A DNA stretch of 64,000 nucleotides from Shewanella ulleungensis (GCF_014648315.1 NZ_BMQW01000004.1:343876-407875); one strand, 5' to 3'. Shown: positions 49,248-60,067, counted from the stretch's first letter. The notes: generated from the sequence alone by a model not told the origin. Numbers and translations: made by a program.

Positions 49248-49717
49248 TGAAGTTACAGCTTATTGCCGTTGGCACCAAAATGCCTGACTGGGTGACCCGA
49301 GGTTTCGAAGAATATCAACGCCGTTTTCCAAGAGACATGGCTTTGGAACTTATCGAAATTCCTGCGGGGAAACGCGGAAAAAATGCAGATATCGCCCGAA
49401 TTCTACATAAAGAAGGCGAACTAATGCTAGCGGCAGTAGCCAAAGGTAACCATATTGTCAGCTTAGATTTACCCGGCAAAAACTGGGTTACACCAGAACT
49501 TGCAGAGCAAATGACAAAATGGCAATTAGATGGTAGAGATGTCAGCTTGCTGATTGGTGGCCCAGAAGGACTCTCACCTGCTTGTAAAGAGGCGGCCAAC
49601 CAAAGCTGGTGTTTATCTGCTCTCACCCTACCTCATCCTTTGGTGCGGATTATAGTGGCAGAAAGTCTCTACCGGGCTTGGAGTATTAACAACAACCATC
49701 CTTATCACAGAGAATAA
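49247..49717 (+). CDS. rlmH: 23S rRNA pseudouridine1915 N3-methyltransferase
   Basis: 156 residues, a SPOUT-fold methyltransferase with the knot segment L-L-I-G-G-P-E-G-L near 104 and the closing [15 protein letters not shown]. It starts on the last base of the rsfS stop codon. Confidence 0.97.
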   Translation: MKLQLIAVGTKMPDWVTRGFEEYQRRFPRDMALELIEIPAGKRGKNADIARILHKEGELMLAAVAKGNHIVSLDLPGKNWVTPELAEQMTKWQLDGRDVSLLIGGPEGLSPACKEAANQSWCLSALTLPHPLVRIIVAESLYRAWSINNNHPYHRE

Positions 49718-49742
49718 GTCTGTGGCATAGATAATTAAGCTT

Positions 49743-49761
49743 ATCGATAATGATTATCATG
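49743..49761. promoter_or_regulatory. Candidate Fur box upstream of mrdA
   Basis: GATAAT-G-ATTATC at 49746-49758 is a perfect 6-1-6 palindrome matching the core of the Fur consensus (GATAATnATTATC), extended by AT on the right. It sits 85 bases before the mrdA start and 26 bases after the rlmH stop. Confidence 0.55.
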
Positions 49762-49845
49762 CAATGCTTTTTTTCATACACATCAGCTGATACAGTGATC
49801 TTTTTTTATTCAACCTTCCATTTGATAACGACGGGGATAGCATAA

Positions 49846-51702
49846 GTGCCGCCAAAAAAGCGCATTACCATGCATGATCACGCCGCAGAAGCAGCGCTAT
49901 TTAAACGCCGAGCATTCTTTACGTTTATTTGTGTTTTTGCTCTGCTTTGCGTGTTGTTTTCCAATCTTTATCATTTGCAGGTAGTGTCTTATAAAGACTA
50001 TGAAACACGTTCAAATGACAACCGAATCCGTGTTGTGCCAACGGCTCCCAGCCGTGGTTTAATTTATGATCGTCACGGTGTATTACTCGCCGAAAATCAA
50101 CCTTATTACTCTCTTGAGCTAATCCCAGAAAAAGTCTCCGACGTTGATGCAACGCTTAATGAATTGCACAAACTGATTGAGTTAACTCCAGATGAACGTG
50201 AAAACATCACCGAATCGCTAAAGTTTCATCGCCGTTTTAAGCCGTTGACCATAAAAAATAAATTAACTGAAGAACAAGTTGCCACATTCAGTGTTAACCA
50301 ATATAAATTTCCAGGACTTTATGTCGAGGCTGGTTTAAAACGTCATTATCCTTATAACGAGCTTATGACTCATGTGCTTGGATACGTCGGCAAAATTAAC
50401 ACCCGCGATAAAGCGCAGCTTGAAAAAAGCCAACAATGGAAAAACTACGCTGCTACCAAAGATATTGGTAAACAAGGCATTGAAAAATACTATGAAGGTT
50501 TACTCCATGGGATCCCTGGTCATCTTGAAGAAGAGGTTAATAACCGTGGCCGAGTGATCCGCACATTAAAAGTTACTCCACCACTTCCAGGGCAAGATAT
50601 TTACTTAACCTTGGACTTAAAGTTACAACAAAAAGCCATGGAACTATTAGCCGGACGCCGTGGGTCTGTTGTGGCAATAGATCCTCGTGATGGCGGTGTA
50701 TTAGCCATGGTATCTAGCCCATCGTACGACCCTAATCCATTTGTACATGGCATTAGCGGTAAAGCCTATGCTGACTTATTAAATGACAAGTCACGCCCAT
50801 TGATAAACCGCTCGACCCAAGGACAATATTCCCCCGCATCAACCATTAAACCGCATGTAGCTTTGCTCGGGCTAGAAGAGAAAATTATTAACGAACGCAC
50901 AAGAGTATGGGATCCAGGTTACTGGCAAATGCCCGGTGTTGAGCGTAAATGGCGCGACTGGAAAAAATGGGGCCATGGTTGGGTCGATGTGTATCACGCC
51001 ATTGTAGATTCATGCGATATTTTCTTCTACGACTTAGTTTATAAAGTTGGCATTGATAAAATGGCTACGTTCATGGAACCGTTTGGCTTCGGTAAAAGTA
51101 CCGGCATTGATATATTTGAAGAATCTGACGGTGTTATGCCATCACGGGACTGGAAGCGCATGCGTTACAATCAGCCTTGGTATAATGGCGACACGATTTC
51201 GGTCGGTATTGGTCAAGGCTACTGGACATCCACACCACTGCAATTAGCTAACGCCGCAGCTATTATGGCTAATAAAGGTAAGCGTTTTACCCCACACTTA
51301 TTAAAGTCATTTAAAAACAATACAGTAAAAATTGACACTCCAATTGATGAGCAAGCACCAATTGAACTAAAAAATGAGCGTAATTGGGACATTATCAATG
51401 AAGCAATGCGTCAAACTGCAGACAAATCACGCTTTACTGATGCCACTTATACCGCGGCAATGAAAACCGGTACAGCTCAGGTGTTCAGTGTTGCCAAAGA
51501 CCAAAAATACAATGCAGATACCATCGCAGAACACTTACGCGATAACGCATTAATTATTGCTTATGCACCCTACGAAAACCCACGCATAGTATTAGCCGTG
51601 GTATTAGAAAATGCTGGCTGGGGTGGCGCAAACGCGGGCCCATTAGCAAGGGCATTACTCGATGAGTATATTTTACGTGACGAATGGGCAATCAAACCTT
51701 GA
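49846..51702 (+). CDS. mrdA: Penicillin-binding protein 2
   Basis: 618 residues (E. coli 633). One N-terminal membrane helix (about 18-38), a dimerisation domain, and the transpeptidase with Ser332 in S-T-I-K, S-C-D in the second motif place, and K-T-G-T at 540. It cross-links peptidoglycan during lateral growth with RodA. The start is a GTG with GGGA nine bases upstream; the preceding 128-base gap holds a Fur-like box. Its end overlaps mrdB. Confidence 0.97.
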   Translation: MPPKKRITMHDHAAEAALFKRRAFFTFICVFALLCVLFSNLYHLQVVSYKDYETRSNDNRIRVVPTAPSRGLIYDRHGVLLAENQPYYSLELIPEKVSDVDATLNELHKLIELTPDERENITESLKFHRRFKPLTIKNKLTEEQVATFSVNQYKFPGLYVEAGLKRHYPYNELMTHVLGYVGKINTRDKAQLEKSQQWKNYAATKDIGKQGIEKYYEGLLHGIPGHLEEEVNNRGRVIRTLKVTPPLPGQDIYLTLDLKLQQKAMELLAGRRGSVVAIDPRDGGVLAMVSSPSYDPNPFVHGISGKAYADLLNDKSRPLINRSTQGQYSPASTIKPHVALLGLEEKIINERTRVWDPGYWQMPGVERKWRDWKKWGHGWVDVYHAIVDSCDIFFYDLVYKVGIDKMATFMEPFGFGKSTGIDIFEESDGVMPSRDWKRMRYNQPWYNGDTISVGIGQGYWTSTPLQLANAAAIMANKGKRFTPHLLKSFKNNTVKIDTPIDEQAPIELKNERNWDIINEAMRQTADKSRFTDATYTAAMKTGTAQVFSVAKDQKYNADTIAEHLRDNALIIAYAPYENPRIVLAVVLENAGWGGANAGPLARALLDEYILRDEWAIKP

Positions 51703-52805
51703 ATAATCATCCACATCAACAGTCATTTTGGCAAAAGATACACATAGATGTGCCGCTTCTCAGTGGCATTTTAGTGCTCATGCTATTCGGCTTATTTGTG
51801 ATTTATTCAGCCAGTGGCGAAGACCCTGCAATGATGGAACGCCAATTAGTGCGTATGACCTTATCGCTTGGGGTCATGTTTTGTTTTGCGCAAATTAACC
51901 CTGAAATATTACGCCGTTGGGCCTTACCGATATATTTGGCGGGGGTAGTGCTATTGGTCGGCGTTGAATTATTTGGCACAATCAATAAAGGTGCACAACG
52001 CTGGTTAAATCTAGGGTTTATGGAGTTCCAACCTTCAGAACTCATCAAACTTGCCTTCCCGATCACCATGGCTTGGTATATCAGTAAATTTCCATTACCG
52101 CCTAAAAAGCGCTATCTCGCTGGCGGCGTGGTGATATTACTGATCCCAACTTTACTTATTGCTAAACAACCCGACTTAGGGACGTCAATTTTAGTCGCTG
52201 CATCGGGTGTTTTTGTACTGTTTATGTCCGGTATGAGTTGGCTCATTGTCGGTGGTGCTGTCACTGCGGTGTTGTTATTTTTGCCCGTACTGTGGTTTTT
52301 CTTAATGCACGACTACCAACGAACTCGGGTATTAACCTTATTTAATCCAGAGCAAGATCCCCTCGGGGCGGGTTATCATATAATCCAATCTAAAATTGGT
52401 ATTGGCTCAGGTGGTCTATGGGGTAAAGGTTGGCTCAATGGCACACAGTCGCAATTAGAGTTCTTGCCAGAACGTCACACCGACTTTATTTTTGCGGTTA
52501 TTGGTGAAGAGTTTGGCCTGATTGGTAGCTTACTTTTACTCTCAATGTATTTATTTGTTATTGGTCGAGGCCTGATTATTGCCTCGCAAGCACAAACTAG
52601 CTTTGCACGGCTTTTAGCGGGCAGCATTACTTTGACATTTTTTGTATACGTTTTTGTTAATATTGGTATGGTATCGGGTATTCTACCCGTAGTTGGCGTT
52701 CCACTCCCATTGATTAGTTATGGCGGAACATCCATGCTAACGTTAATGACTGGGTTTGGTATTTTAATGAGCATTCAAACACATAGACGATTTGTCGACA
52801 GATAG
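51684..52805 (+). CDS. mrdB: Peptidoglycan glycosyltransferase RodA
   Basis: 373 residues with ten membrane helices; SEDS-family glycan polymerase of the elongasome, partner of PBP2. The SEDS loop segments K-Q-P-D-L-G-T near 164 and [13 protein letters not shown] near 262 and the [11 protein letters not shown] near 338 are clear. The ATG at 51684 overlaps the mrdA end by 19 bases; a TTG at 51699 overlapping the mrdA stop is the alternative. Confidence 0.96.
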   Translation: MGNQTLNNHPHQQSFWQKIHIDVPLLSGILVLMLFGLFVIYSASGEDPAMMERQLVRMTLSLGVMFCFAQINPEILRRWALPIYLAGVVLLVGVELFGTINKGAQRWLNLGFMEFQPSELIKLAFPITMAWYISKFPLPPKKRYLAGGVVILLIPTLLIAKQPDLGTSILVAASGVFVLFMSGMSWLIVGGAVTAVLLFLPVLWFFLMHDYQRTRVLTLFNPEQDPLGAGYHIIQSKIGIGSGGLWGKGWLNGTQSQLEFLPERHTDFIFAVIGEEFGLIGSLLLLSMYLFVIGRGLIIASQAQTSFARLLAGSITLTFFVYVFVNIGMVSGILPVVGVPLPLISYGGTSMLTLMTGFGILMSIQTHRRFVDR

Positions 52806-52819
52806 GAACTACAGTAAAC

Positions 52820-53815
52820 ATGGCAAAAATAACAGTACAAATCGCCAGCCTAACATTACTTTGCAGTATTTCTTTACATGCTAATGCTGCGACGAACAGT
52901 AATCCGGAAACACTGAAAACTGCGTTTGTTAAAGAACAGGTCAGTAAAGGTGCTAATCAAGCTGAAGTAGAACAGTTTTTGGCAACGTCTACATTTGATC
53001 AAAGCATCATAGACGCCATGACAAAACCATGGGAAGCCAAACCCTGGCATCAGTATTATCCCATTTTTCTTACCGATAAGCGCTTAGCAAAAGGCTTAGC
53101 ATTTTGGAAAGAAAACGACGCGATCATTAGCAAAGCTGCTGAAAAGTTTAACGTAGACCCACAAATTATTGTCGCCATTATTGGAATTGAAACCTTTTAT
53201 GGCGGCTACATGGGCAACCACCGTGTACAAGATGCGCTGTACACATTAGGCTTTTATTACCCGCCTCGCGCAACATTCTTTCGTAGCGAATACGCTAATT
53301 TAATGGCATTAATCAAAGAAGAGAAACTCGATAATAGCACCTTAAAAGGCTCTTATGCTGGAGCAATGGGTTACGGTCAGTTTATCCCTTCAAGTTACCG
53401 TCATTATGCTGTAGATTTTGATGGTGATGGCAGAAGAGATTTATTAACCAGCAAGGCCGATGCCATTGGCAGTGTGGCAAATTATTTTCATCAACATGGC
53501 TGGCAAAAAGGTCAACCTGTGGCGTTATTACTTAACCACACCTCAAACCAAGCGCCAAAAGCCAAAGTCTGGACCAAAGAGAAACTTCATTACAAGGTGT
53601 CTGACATTCTCAGCCCAAGCCTGAGTTTAGCCAATAACCAAGATATTGATGCATCGCAACAAGCATTATTAGTAAAGTTAGACCAACCAGAAAATGTTGA
53701 ATATTGGCTAGGGCTTAAAAACTTTTATGTCATAACTCGATATAACAGAAGCCCACTTTATGCCATGGCAGTTTATCAGTTTAGCCAACAGCTTAATGCT
53801 CACTATCAACGCTAG
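52820..53815 (+). CDS. mltB: Membrane-bound lytic murein transglycosylase B homologue
   Basis: 331 residues. The lytic transglycosylase core has Glu124 in G-I-E-T-F-Y-G-G and the later G-A-M-G-Y-G-Q-F-I-P-S-S-Y segment. It cleaves glycan strands with anhydro-muramic ends in the periplasm. The signal peptide looks cleaved after A-N-A (about residue 23) and has no lipobox (T-L-L-C is not one), so unlike E. coli MltB it may be soluble. It sits between rodA and rlpA, where E. coli has none. Confidence 0.93.
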   Translation: MAKITVQIASLTLLCSISLHANAATNSNPETLKTAFVKEQVSKGANQAEVEQFLATSTFDQSIIDAMTKPWEAKPWHQYYPIFLTDKRLAKGLAFWKENDAIISKAAEKFNVDPQIIVAIIGIETFYGGYMGNHRVQDALYTLGFYYPPRATFFRSEYANLMALIKEEKLDNSTLKGSYAGAMGYGQFIPSSYRHYAVDFDGDGRRDLLTSKADAIGSVANYFHQHGWQKGQPVALLLNHTSNQAPKAKVWTKEKLHYKVSDILSPSLSLANNQDIDASQQALLVKLDQPENVEYWLGLKNFYVITRYNRSPLYAMAVYQFSQQLNAHYQR

Positions 53816-53825
53816 GTAAATCAAC

Positions 53826-54644
53826 ATGCTAAGTTCTTTTCGCTATATTTTGTTAGCTGCGTGTTGTAGCGCCTTTCTTTTTGGCTGTTCATCTAATGAC
53901 AGTAGCAGCCCAACTAAAAAAACTGGCAGTAAAAGTCGTTACCAAATGGCCGACGACCGCTACCCTGATGATGCACCAGATGTGAGCCTGGTTAAAAATG
54001 CCCAACCTAAATATGAACCTTACAGCCGCCAAGGTAATCGTGATTACACTGTATTAGGTAAAAGTTATAAGGTACTCGACACAGGCAAAGGCTTTAAAGA
54101 ACAAGGCCATGCCTCTTGGTATGGTTCAAAATTTCACGGCCATTTAACTTCAAATGGTGAAACCTATGATATGTACACCATGTCGGCGGCACACAAAAAC
54201 TTACCGTTACCTAGCTATGTTAAAGTCACTAATTTAGACAACAATAAGCAAATTATTGTCCGAGTAAACGATAGAGGCCCTTTTCACCACGGTCGCGTTA
54301 TCGACCTATCATACGCTGGAGCTTATCACCTAGGGATGCTAGCAAAAGGCACAGCACGAGTGGCTATCGAGACCGTTTATGTGCCATCGCCTGAGCAACG
54401 AGTGATCAGTGACTTAAAAGATAACGACAACCATTTTATTCAAGTCGCCGCCTCAAAAGACAAATTACGAGTGAACATGCTTGCAAGGCAGCTTGAGAAT
54501 AAATATTCAGTGTCCTCACGGGTGAGTTCGTCTAATGGCATTCACAGATTACAACTTGGGCCAATTAAGCAAATCCATTTAACTAATAAGTTACTCGATA
54601 AACTGCAAGCTGAAGGTTATCCACAAAGCTTTATCGTGCCTTAA
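53826..54644 (+). CDS. rlpA: Septal ring lipoprotein RlpA
   Basis: 272 residues. Lipoprotein signal ending L-F-G-C (Cys21), a double-psi beta-barrel (G-H-A-S-W-Y-G near 97, N-D-R-G-P-F near 150) and a C-terminal SPOR domain from about 205. In Pseudomonas RlpA is a lytic transglycosylase that acts on denuded glycan at the septum. Ten bases after mltB, so co-transcribed. Confidence 0.95.
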   Translation: MLSSFRYILLAACCSAFLFGCSSNDSSSPTKKTGSKSRYQMADDRYPDDAPDVSLVKNAQPKYEPYSRQGNRDYTVLGKSYKVLDTGKGFKEQGHASWYGSKFHGHLTSNGETYDMYTMSAAHKNLPLPSYVKVTNLDNNKQIIVRVNDRGPFHHGRVIDLSYAGAYHLGMLAKGTARVAIETVYVPSPEQRVISDLKDNDNHFIQVAASKDKLRVNMLARQLENKYSVSSRVSSSNGIHRLQLGPIKQIHLTNKLLDKLQAEGYPQSFIVP

Positions 54645-54773
54645 CAAGGTGATGATTCACCTAGAATGAAAGAACCTTAATGCGAAATGGTTGTCTACTC
54701 ATGTATAATCATTAACAATTATTAAAATTAATTTTTTGTCTTTTCTTCGACTAACTAGAGACGTACCTAATTC

Positions 54774-55985
54774 ATGATGACTTTTAAGACCGCTCAACTC
54801 ACTTCAATGCTTTTTGCATCTGTCGTGTCTTTTTCTTCTCTTGCTGCTACCCCGCAACCGGATCCTCGCCCAACACCAAATCGCGCTCCGATGGTAACCC
54901 CTGATGCGCCAAGCGTTGCAGCAAAAGCTTATGTGCTAATGGATTATAATTCTGGCCGTGTTATCGCAGAAGAAAACGCCTACGAAAGCTTAAATCCAGC
55001 CAGCTTAACAAAAATGATGACCAGCTATGTTATTGGCCATGAAGTACGTGAAGGTAATATATCCTTAGATGATGATGTCATTATCACCAAAAATGCCTGG
55101 TCAAAAAACTTCCCTGACTCATCGAAGATGTTTATTGAAGTGGGTAAAACAGTCAAAGTACACGACTTAAACCGCGGCATTATTATTCAATCAGGCAACG
55201 ATGCGTGTGTGGCAATGGCAGAACACATCGCGGGTACCGAAGGTGCGTTCGTTGATCTAATGAACTCATGGGCCAAGCAATTGGGCATGAAAGACAGTTA
55301 TTTTGAAAACTCACACGGTTTAGATTCAGACAATCATAAAACCACCGCATACGACATGGCATTATTAGGCGCAGCACTTATTCGTGATGTACCGGAAGAG
55401 TACCGTGTATATTCTGAAAAATCGTTTACTTACAACGGTATTAAACAGTACAACCGTAACGGCTTATTGTGGGATAAAAGCTTAAATGTTGACGGGATTA
55501 AAACCGGCCATACATCTGGCGCAGGTTATAATTTAGTATCATCTGGTACCAGCGAAGGTATGCGTTTAATTACTGTTGTAATGGGCACAGCAAGTGAGTC
55601 TGCACGTAAAGCAGAAAGTAAAAAGCTGCTTAATTATGGTTTCCGCTTTTTTGAAACCATTACGCCTTACAAAGCAGGTGATACCTTTGTTACCCAAAAG
55701 ATTTGGTATGGCGACAGAGAAACCGTTGATTTAGGTGTAATTACTGATACACCAATAACCATCAACCGTGGCAAAGCGAAAGATTTACAAGCTAACTTTG
55801 AATTAACAAAAGAATTAACCGCTCCGCTAGCTAAAGGCGAAACTGTAGGACGTGTATATTTCCAACTGGACGGTCAAGATATTGCTCAATATCCTTTAGT
55901 CACATTAAACGCTGTTGAAGAAGGCAGCTGGTTTAGCAAGCTAATGGACTACTTTAAGCAAATGTTTTCTAGCTGGTTCGAATAA
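54774..55985 (+). CDS. dacA: D-Ala-D-Ala carboxypeptidase (PBP5/6 type)
   Basis: 403 residues. Signal peptide cleaved after S-L-A-A (about 25), the active Ser77 in S-L-T-K, S-G-N near 140, K-T-G near 243, and a C-terminal amphipathic helix (W-F-S-K-L-M-D-Y-F-K and on) that anchors it to the inner membrane. It trims the terminal D-Ala of murein stem peptides. A TATAAT at 54704-54709 suggests its own promoter. The start could be the second ATG at 54777. Confidence 0.97.
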   Translation: MMTFKTAQLTSMLFASVVSFSSLAATPQPDPRPTPNRAPMVTPDAPSVAAKAYVLMDYNSGRVIAEENAYESLNPASLTKMMTSYVIGHEVREGNISLDDDVIITKNAWSKNFPDSSKMFIEVGKTVKVHDLNRGIIIQSGNDACVAMAEHIAGTEGAFVDLMNSWAKQLGMKDSYFENSHGLDSDNHKTTAYDMALLGAALIRDVPEEYRVYSEKSFTYNGIKQYNRNGLLWDKSLNVDGIKTGHTSGAGYNLVSSGTSEGMRLITVVMGTASESARKAESKKLLNYGFRFFETITPYKAGDTFVTQKIWYGDRETVDLGVITDTPITINRGKAKDLQANFELTKELTAPLAKGETVGRVYFQLDGQDIAQYPLVTLNAVEEGSWFSKLMDYFKQMFSSWFE

Positions 55986-56016
55986 ATCGGTTTTGTAAAC
56001 CGTCTTTGAATCAACT

Positions 56017-56050
56017 AATTAAAGTCGCATTTATGCGACTTTAATTTTTT
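56017..56050 (+). terminator. Terminator after dacA
   Basis: A 14-bp perfect inverted repeat (56017-56030 with 56033-56046) followed by TTTT, 31 bases after the stop. Confidence 0.8.
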
Positions 56051-56122
56051 CAGGTCGATAAGACTTGAATCGGGTATAATCGCCACCATATTTAAGTCAT
56101 AGCCAACCCAATTGAGTAGCCA

Positions 56123-56389
56123 ATGTTAGATACAACTTTTGACCAAGTAATGGAATTTCCGAATTCATGCCCATTCAAAGTGATTGGTGATGCCGATGAC
56201 ACGCTTGCTGACCGCGTTGTAGCAGTTGCACAACAACTTGCTCCTGGTGATTATGTTCCAACAGTAAAAGCATCAAGCAAAGGCAGTTACTATTCGGTCA
56301 CAATCCGTATTACTGTCACAAGTAAAGAGCATATCGAAAAAGCGTATATTGATCTTGCCGCCATTGACGGTGTAAAACGCGTACTGTAA
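56123..56389 (+). CDS. ybeD: YbeD (DUF493) family protein
   Basis: 88 residues with the family's M-E-F-P-x-x-C-P-F-K-V-I-G start and the [10 protein letters not shown] core. A small ACT-like alpha/beta fold, role unknown, usually next to lipB as here. A TATAAT at 56075-56080 lies 43 bases upstream, so a promoter follows the dacA terminator. Confidence 0.95.
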   Translation: MLDTTFDQVMEFPNSCPFKVIGDADDTLADRVVAVAQQLAPGDYVPTVKASSKGSYYSVTIRITVTSKEHIEKAYIDLAAIDGVKRVL

Positions 56390-56418
56390 CTCAAATAGAG
56401 TCAGCATTTGCGTAAAAC

Positions 56419-56433
56419 TTGAGTATAATACTC
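56419..56433 (+). promoter_or_regulatory. Palindromic -10 box before lipB
   Basis: TATAAT (56424-56429) within the perfect palindrome GAGTATAATACTC (56421-56433), preceded by TT as at rsfS. No clear -35 at the right distance. Confidence 0.5.
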
Positions 56434-56473
56434 AGGAATTAATCACACCATTTATTTAGGGGAGACGTTGCCC

Positions 56474-57124
56474 TTGCAAGCAAATACACTGCACGTTCGC
56501 CATTTAGGTATGCAAGACTACGAGTCTATTTGGCATGCTATGCAGGAATATACTGATACCCGAGACTCAAACAGCCAAGATGAATTATGGATTGTTGAAC
56601 ACTCGCCAGTATTTACTCAAGGCCAAGCAGGTAAAAGCGAGCATATCCTTAACCCAGGCGACATCCCCGTTATTCAGGTAGACCGTGGCGGTCAAGTCAC
56701 CTATCACGGCCCAGGCCAGCTAGTGGTATATCCACTTATAGATATCAAACGTAATAAAATAGGCGTACGCCAATTGGTTAACCATATCGAGCAGAGTATT
56801 GTTGATATGCTAGGCCAATACGATATCGAGGCTTATGCTAAAGCCGACGCACCAGGCGTGTATATAAACGAAAGAAAAGTCGCTTCTTTAGGGCTGCGCA
56901 TTCGTAAAGGTTGTTCATTCCATGGTTTAGCACTCAATGTCGACATGGATTTAGCCCCGTTTCAACGTATTAATCCGTGTGGTTATGCCGGTTTAGAAAT
57001 GGTGCAATGTAAAGCCTTAGGTGGACCGCAAACCGTGCTAGAAGCCGGTGATAAATTAATCCAAACCTTTAGCCAAATTATGGGCTATCAACAACTTGTA
57101 CATCATCAAGGATTAGCAGAATAA
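56474..57124 (+). CDS. lipB: Octanoyl-ACP:protein octanoyltransferase
   Basis: 216 residues. Transfers octanoate from ACP to lipoyl domains. The [12 protein letters not shown] segment, the K-V-A-S-L-G-L-R-I lysine and the catalytic Cys in N-P-C-G-Y-A-G are all present. There is no in-frame ATG: two TTG codons (56468 and 56474) follow GGGGAG; the second has better spacing and gives M-Q-A-N-T. The stop overlaps the lipA start by one base. Confidence 0.95.
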   Translation: MQANTLHVRHLGMQDYESIWHAMQEYTDTRDSNSQDELWIVEHSPVFTQGQAGKSEHILNPGDIPVIQVDRGGQVTYHGPGQLVVYPLIDIKRNKIGVRQLVNHIEQSIVDMLGQYDIEAYAKADAPGVYINERKVASLGLRIRKGCSFHGLALNVDMDLAPFQRINPCGYAGLEMVQCKALGGPQTVLEAGDKLIQTFSQIMGYQQLVHHQGLAE

Positions 57125-58089
57125 TGAATAGGCCTGAAAGATTACAACCAGGTGTTAAATTGCGTGATGCTGAAAAAGTCGCGCGAATCCCTGTCAAAGT
57201 GGTGCCATCTGAGCGCGAAACCATGTTACGTAAACCTGATTGGTTACGTGTAAAGTTACCTGCTTCAAATCAGCGCATTCTGGATATTAAATCAGCCTTA
57301 CGTAAAAATGGCTTACACTCTGTATGTGAAGAAGCATCGTGCCCTAACCTTGCAGAATGTTTTAATCATGGCACTGCCACCTTTATGATTTTAGGTGCTA
57401 TTTGTACTCGTCGTTGTCCATTTTGTGACGTTGCTCATGGCCGTCCATTAAAACCAGATGCACAAGAACCAGTAAAGTTAGCTGAAACCATCAGAGATAT
57501 GAAACTGAAGTATGTGGTTATCACTTCTGTTGACCGTGATGATCTACGTGATGGTGGCGCGCAACATTTTGCTGATTGTATCCGCGAAATCCGCTTATTG
57601 AACCCAGAAATAAAAATCGAAATTCTAGTGCCTGATTTCCGTGGTCGAATTGACGCGGCGCTAGATATATTGGCTACTGAGCCACCAGATGTGTTTAATC
57701 ACAACTTAGAAACCGCACCTGCGCATTATCGCAAAGCTCGTCCAGGAGCTAACTATCAGTGGTCGTTGGATTTACTCAAACGCTTTAAAGAGCGCCATCC
57801 AAATGTACCGACTAAGTCGGGCTTGATGATGGGTCTGGGTGAAACTAACGAAGAAATCGCACAAGTATTACATGATCTACGTGCACACAACGTAGAAATG
57901 CTTACACTCGGCCAATACTTGCAGCCATCTAAATTCCACTTACCGGTAGAGCGGTATGTGCCACCCGCTGAGTTTGATGAGTTAAAGGCTCTTGCTGATG
58001 AAATTGGTTTTACTCATGCAGCTTGCGGACCTTTGGTGCGTTCAAGCTACCATGCAGATTTACAAGCTCAAGGTAAAGAGGTTAAATAA
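57124..58089 (+). CDS. lipA: Lipoyl synthase
   Basis: 321 residues (E. coli 321). Radical-SAM enzyme inserting two sulfurs into octanoyl-lysine. The auxiliary cluster [12 protein letters not shown] near 75 and the SAM cluster C-T-R-R-C-P-F-C near 101 are plain. Completes the lipoate pathway begun by lipB, with which it overlaps. Confidence 0.98.
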   Translation: MNRPERLQPGVKLRDAEKVARIPVKVVPSERETMLRKPDWLRVKLPASNQRILDIKSALRKNGLHSVCEEASCPNLAECFNHGTATFMILGAICTRRCPFCDVAHGRPLKPDAQEPVKLAETIRDMKLKYVVITSVDRDDLRDGGAQHFADCIREIRLLNPEIKIEILVPDFRGRIDAALDILATEPPDVFNHNLETAPAHYRKARPGANYQWSLDLLKRFKERHPNVPTKSGLMMGLGETNEEIAQVLHDLRAHNVEMLTLGQYLQPSKFHLPVERYVPPAEFDELKALADEIGFTHAACGPLVRSSYHADLQAQGKEVK

Positions 58090-58102
58090 CCTATTACCGA
58101 GT

Positions 58103-58140
58103 ACAATAAAAAACAGCGCTAATGCGCTGTTTTTTATTGT
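58103..58140. terminator. Bidirectional terminator between lipA and rimI
   Basis: A perfect 17-bp stem (58103-58119 with 58124-58140) with a TAAT loop and A/T tracts inside both ends, between convergent genes. Confidence 0.88.
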
Positions 58141-58161
58141 CCAGTGCAGGACACGTTAAGC

Positions 58162-58617
58162 TTATAAGGTTTTATCCATCAAAATAGCATCTTCATTGCC
58201 ATCAATGGTTTGATAATAATTTTTGCGTCTGCCAGACTCATTAAAGCCGACTTTTTCATATAGGCCCTTCGCTGCCAAATTAGACTCACGCACCTCCAAC
58301 ATCATCACCACTGCATCAGCGTGCTTAGCCGTGTTAAGAATATGTCGAATGAGCAATAAACCTAGACCTTGCCCTTGATGAGCTGGCGCCACACAAATAT
58401 CAAGCAAAGTGGCTTCATCAATAATTTGCTGAACAATCGCAAACCCCAGCAGTTCACCTTGCTGCATCACCCCAATAGCACGATATAAGGGGCTAAAACA
58501 GTCTGCTAGGCCAGCTTCAGTCCAAGGATGACTATGTGCTTGGTTTTCAATGTTTGCCATTGCTGCAACATCATCAAGGCTTAGCACAGAAATAGAATAA
58601 GCTTCAGTGTTGTGCAT
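58162..58617 (-). CDS. rimI: Ribosomal protein S18-alanine N-acetyltransferase
   Basis: 151 residues, a GNAT fold with the acetyl-CoA loop Q-G-Q-G-L-G near 80 and the E-V-R-E-S-N-L-A-A segment near 107. It acetylates the N-terminus of ribosomal protein S18. The start is the ATG at 58617 with AAGG nine bases upstream; the ATG at 58626 touches that site. It overlaps holD by 14 bases, the usual holD-rimI pair. Confidence 0.93.
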   Translation of the reverse strand: MHNTEAYSISVLSLDDVAAMANIENQAHSHPWTEAGLADCFSPLYRAIGVMQQGELLGFAIVQQIIDEATLLDICVAPAHQGQGLGLLLIRHILNTAKHADAVVMMLEVRESNLAAKGLYEKVGFNESGRRKNYYQTIDGNEDAILMDKTL

Positions 58618-58975
58618 TAGGCTCATCCTTATCTATTTGTTGCTTATCAAGGTGCTGGCTAATTTGCAGCCAAAGTTGGCGTTTTTCTTGCGGGTTTACA
58701 GGTAAGTCGCTTAACGGCGCACTGACAATCCACGCAACTCTCGGCCTAACTTTCACTTTACGCATGTCCCATACAACTTGAGGGCCTTTGACCATCTCGC
58801 AATCAAACTCACATTGTTCAATCTCTACGCCCAATAACCGCAATACATCAACCATTAATGTCTCATCAGAAAGATCGGCATCAAGATCATGCAACACAAG
58901 ATAAGGTTTACTAGGCTTATCAGCACTACGCCAGCGAGTAATGTTCATCGCATCTAAAAAAGCTGATTGGTCCAT
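58604..58975 (-). CDS. holD: DNA polymerase III subunit psi
   Basis: 123 residues. The short N-terminal segment M-N-I-T-R-W matches the psi region (G-I-T-Q-W in E. coli) that binds the clamp loader; the rest is poorly conserved, as usual. Assignment rests on this, the size and the overlap with rimI. With holA (47.1 kb) two clamp-loader genes lie in this window. Confidence 0.8.
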   Translation of the reverse strand: MDQSAFLDAMNITRWRSADKPSKPYLVLHDLDADLSDETLMVDVLRLLGVEIEQCEFDCEMVKGPQVVWDMRKVKVRPRVAWIVSAPLSDLPVNPQEKRQLWLQISQHLDKQQIDKDEPNAQH

Positions 58976-59071
58976 TAGGCTCTCATTACTAGAATTTTAT
59001 TCACCGCCAAGCATAGCAGCTAAGCGCTTCGGTAAAAAGAGACACATCACCCACAACAAACCGAAATAAGA

Positions 59072-60067
59072 TTACAGCATCGGACTGATAAAATTAAATA
59101 TCCATCCAATTAAGGTAAATGAAATCAGTAAAATACTAAACACGATGATCAGTAAACGCCATTGCATTACTTGTTTCAGTAAAATGAATTCAGGGAAACT
59201 TGCAGCAACCGTGGCCATACAAAATGCCAATGTAGTCCCAATAGGTAAACCATTCATAATCAAGCTTTCCATCACAGGTATAACGCCTGTCGCATTAGAG
59301 TACAAAGGTATACCAATCAATACAGCGGCTGGCACTGACCACCATTGCCCATTGCCTAAATGGGTTTCAATCCAACCGTCAGGAACAAAGCCGTGCAAGG
59401 CTGCGCCAAGTCCTACCCCAATAATAACCCACTTCCACACTCGGCCAAATATGTCTAATGTCTCATCTTTGGCAAATTGATGACGCTGAGCAAACGTCAT
59501 GGTTGTTTGCGTTATGTCGCTGCTAGTCTGATTAGCTTGTGCCTGGCCTTTTTCAAGCGCCTTAGCTGCAAAAGATTGCAGCCAACGTTCTGCATGAATC
59601 GCATCTAAAAATGCCCCTGCCAGTATGCCAACCGACATACCAACTGCCACATAAATAACGGTAAACTTCCAACCGAGAAGACTGACGAGTAGCAAAATAG
59701 CCACTTCGTTAATTAATGGCGAGGTAATAAGAAATGCCATGGTGATCCCCACAGGGATCCCCGCAGAGGTAAAACCGAGAAAGACCGGAATGCTCGAACA
59801 TGAGCAAAATGGAGTGACTGCACCAAAAACCGACCCCATAAAATAACCAACAAAGCGATTTTTACCGGCTAAAAAGTCTCTTACTCGTTCAACATTCAGT
59901 GAGGCTCTCACCAGAGCGATGACGTAAATCATCAGCACAAGCAGTGCAAAAATCTTAGTGGTATCTTCAATAAAGAAATGTACCGCATCAGCAAGCTTGG
60001 TATTTGGATCTAAGCTAAAGATTGTAAACGTTAACCACGTTGCCAAATCTGAAAAAATTTGCAACAT
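59072..60067 (-). CDS. ArsP-like (DUF318/YraQ) permease
   Basis: 331 residues with about eight to nine hydrophobic helices. The T-P-F-C-S-C-S-S segment with Cys88 and Cys90 is the hallmark of the ArsP-type permeases, some of which export trivalent organoarsenicals; others in the family have unknown substrates. A soluble loop (about 165-205) divides the two halves. Ribosome site GGTGG seven bases before the ATG. Divergent from arsB across a 727-base region with two ArsR-like palindromes, which supports an arsenic-linked role. Confidence 0.82.
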   Translation of the reverse strand: MLQIFSDLATWLTFTIFSLDPNTKLADAVHFFIEDTTKIFALLVLMIYVIALVRASLNVERVRDFLAGKNRFVGYFMGSVFGAVTPFCSCSSIPVFLGFTSAGIPVGITMAFLITSPLINEVAILLLVSLLGWKFTVIYVAVGMSVGILAGAFLDAIHAERWLQSFAAKALEKGQAQANQTSSDITQTTMTFAQRHQFAKDETLDIFGRVWKWVIIGVGLGAALHGFVPDGWIETHLGNGQWWSVPAAVLIGIPLYSNATGVIPVMESLIMNGLPIGTTLAFCMATVAASFPEFILLKQVMQWRLLIIVFSILLISFTLIGWIFNFISPML

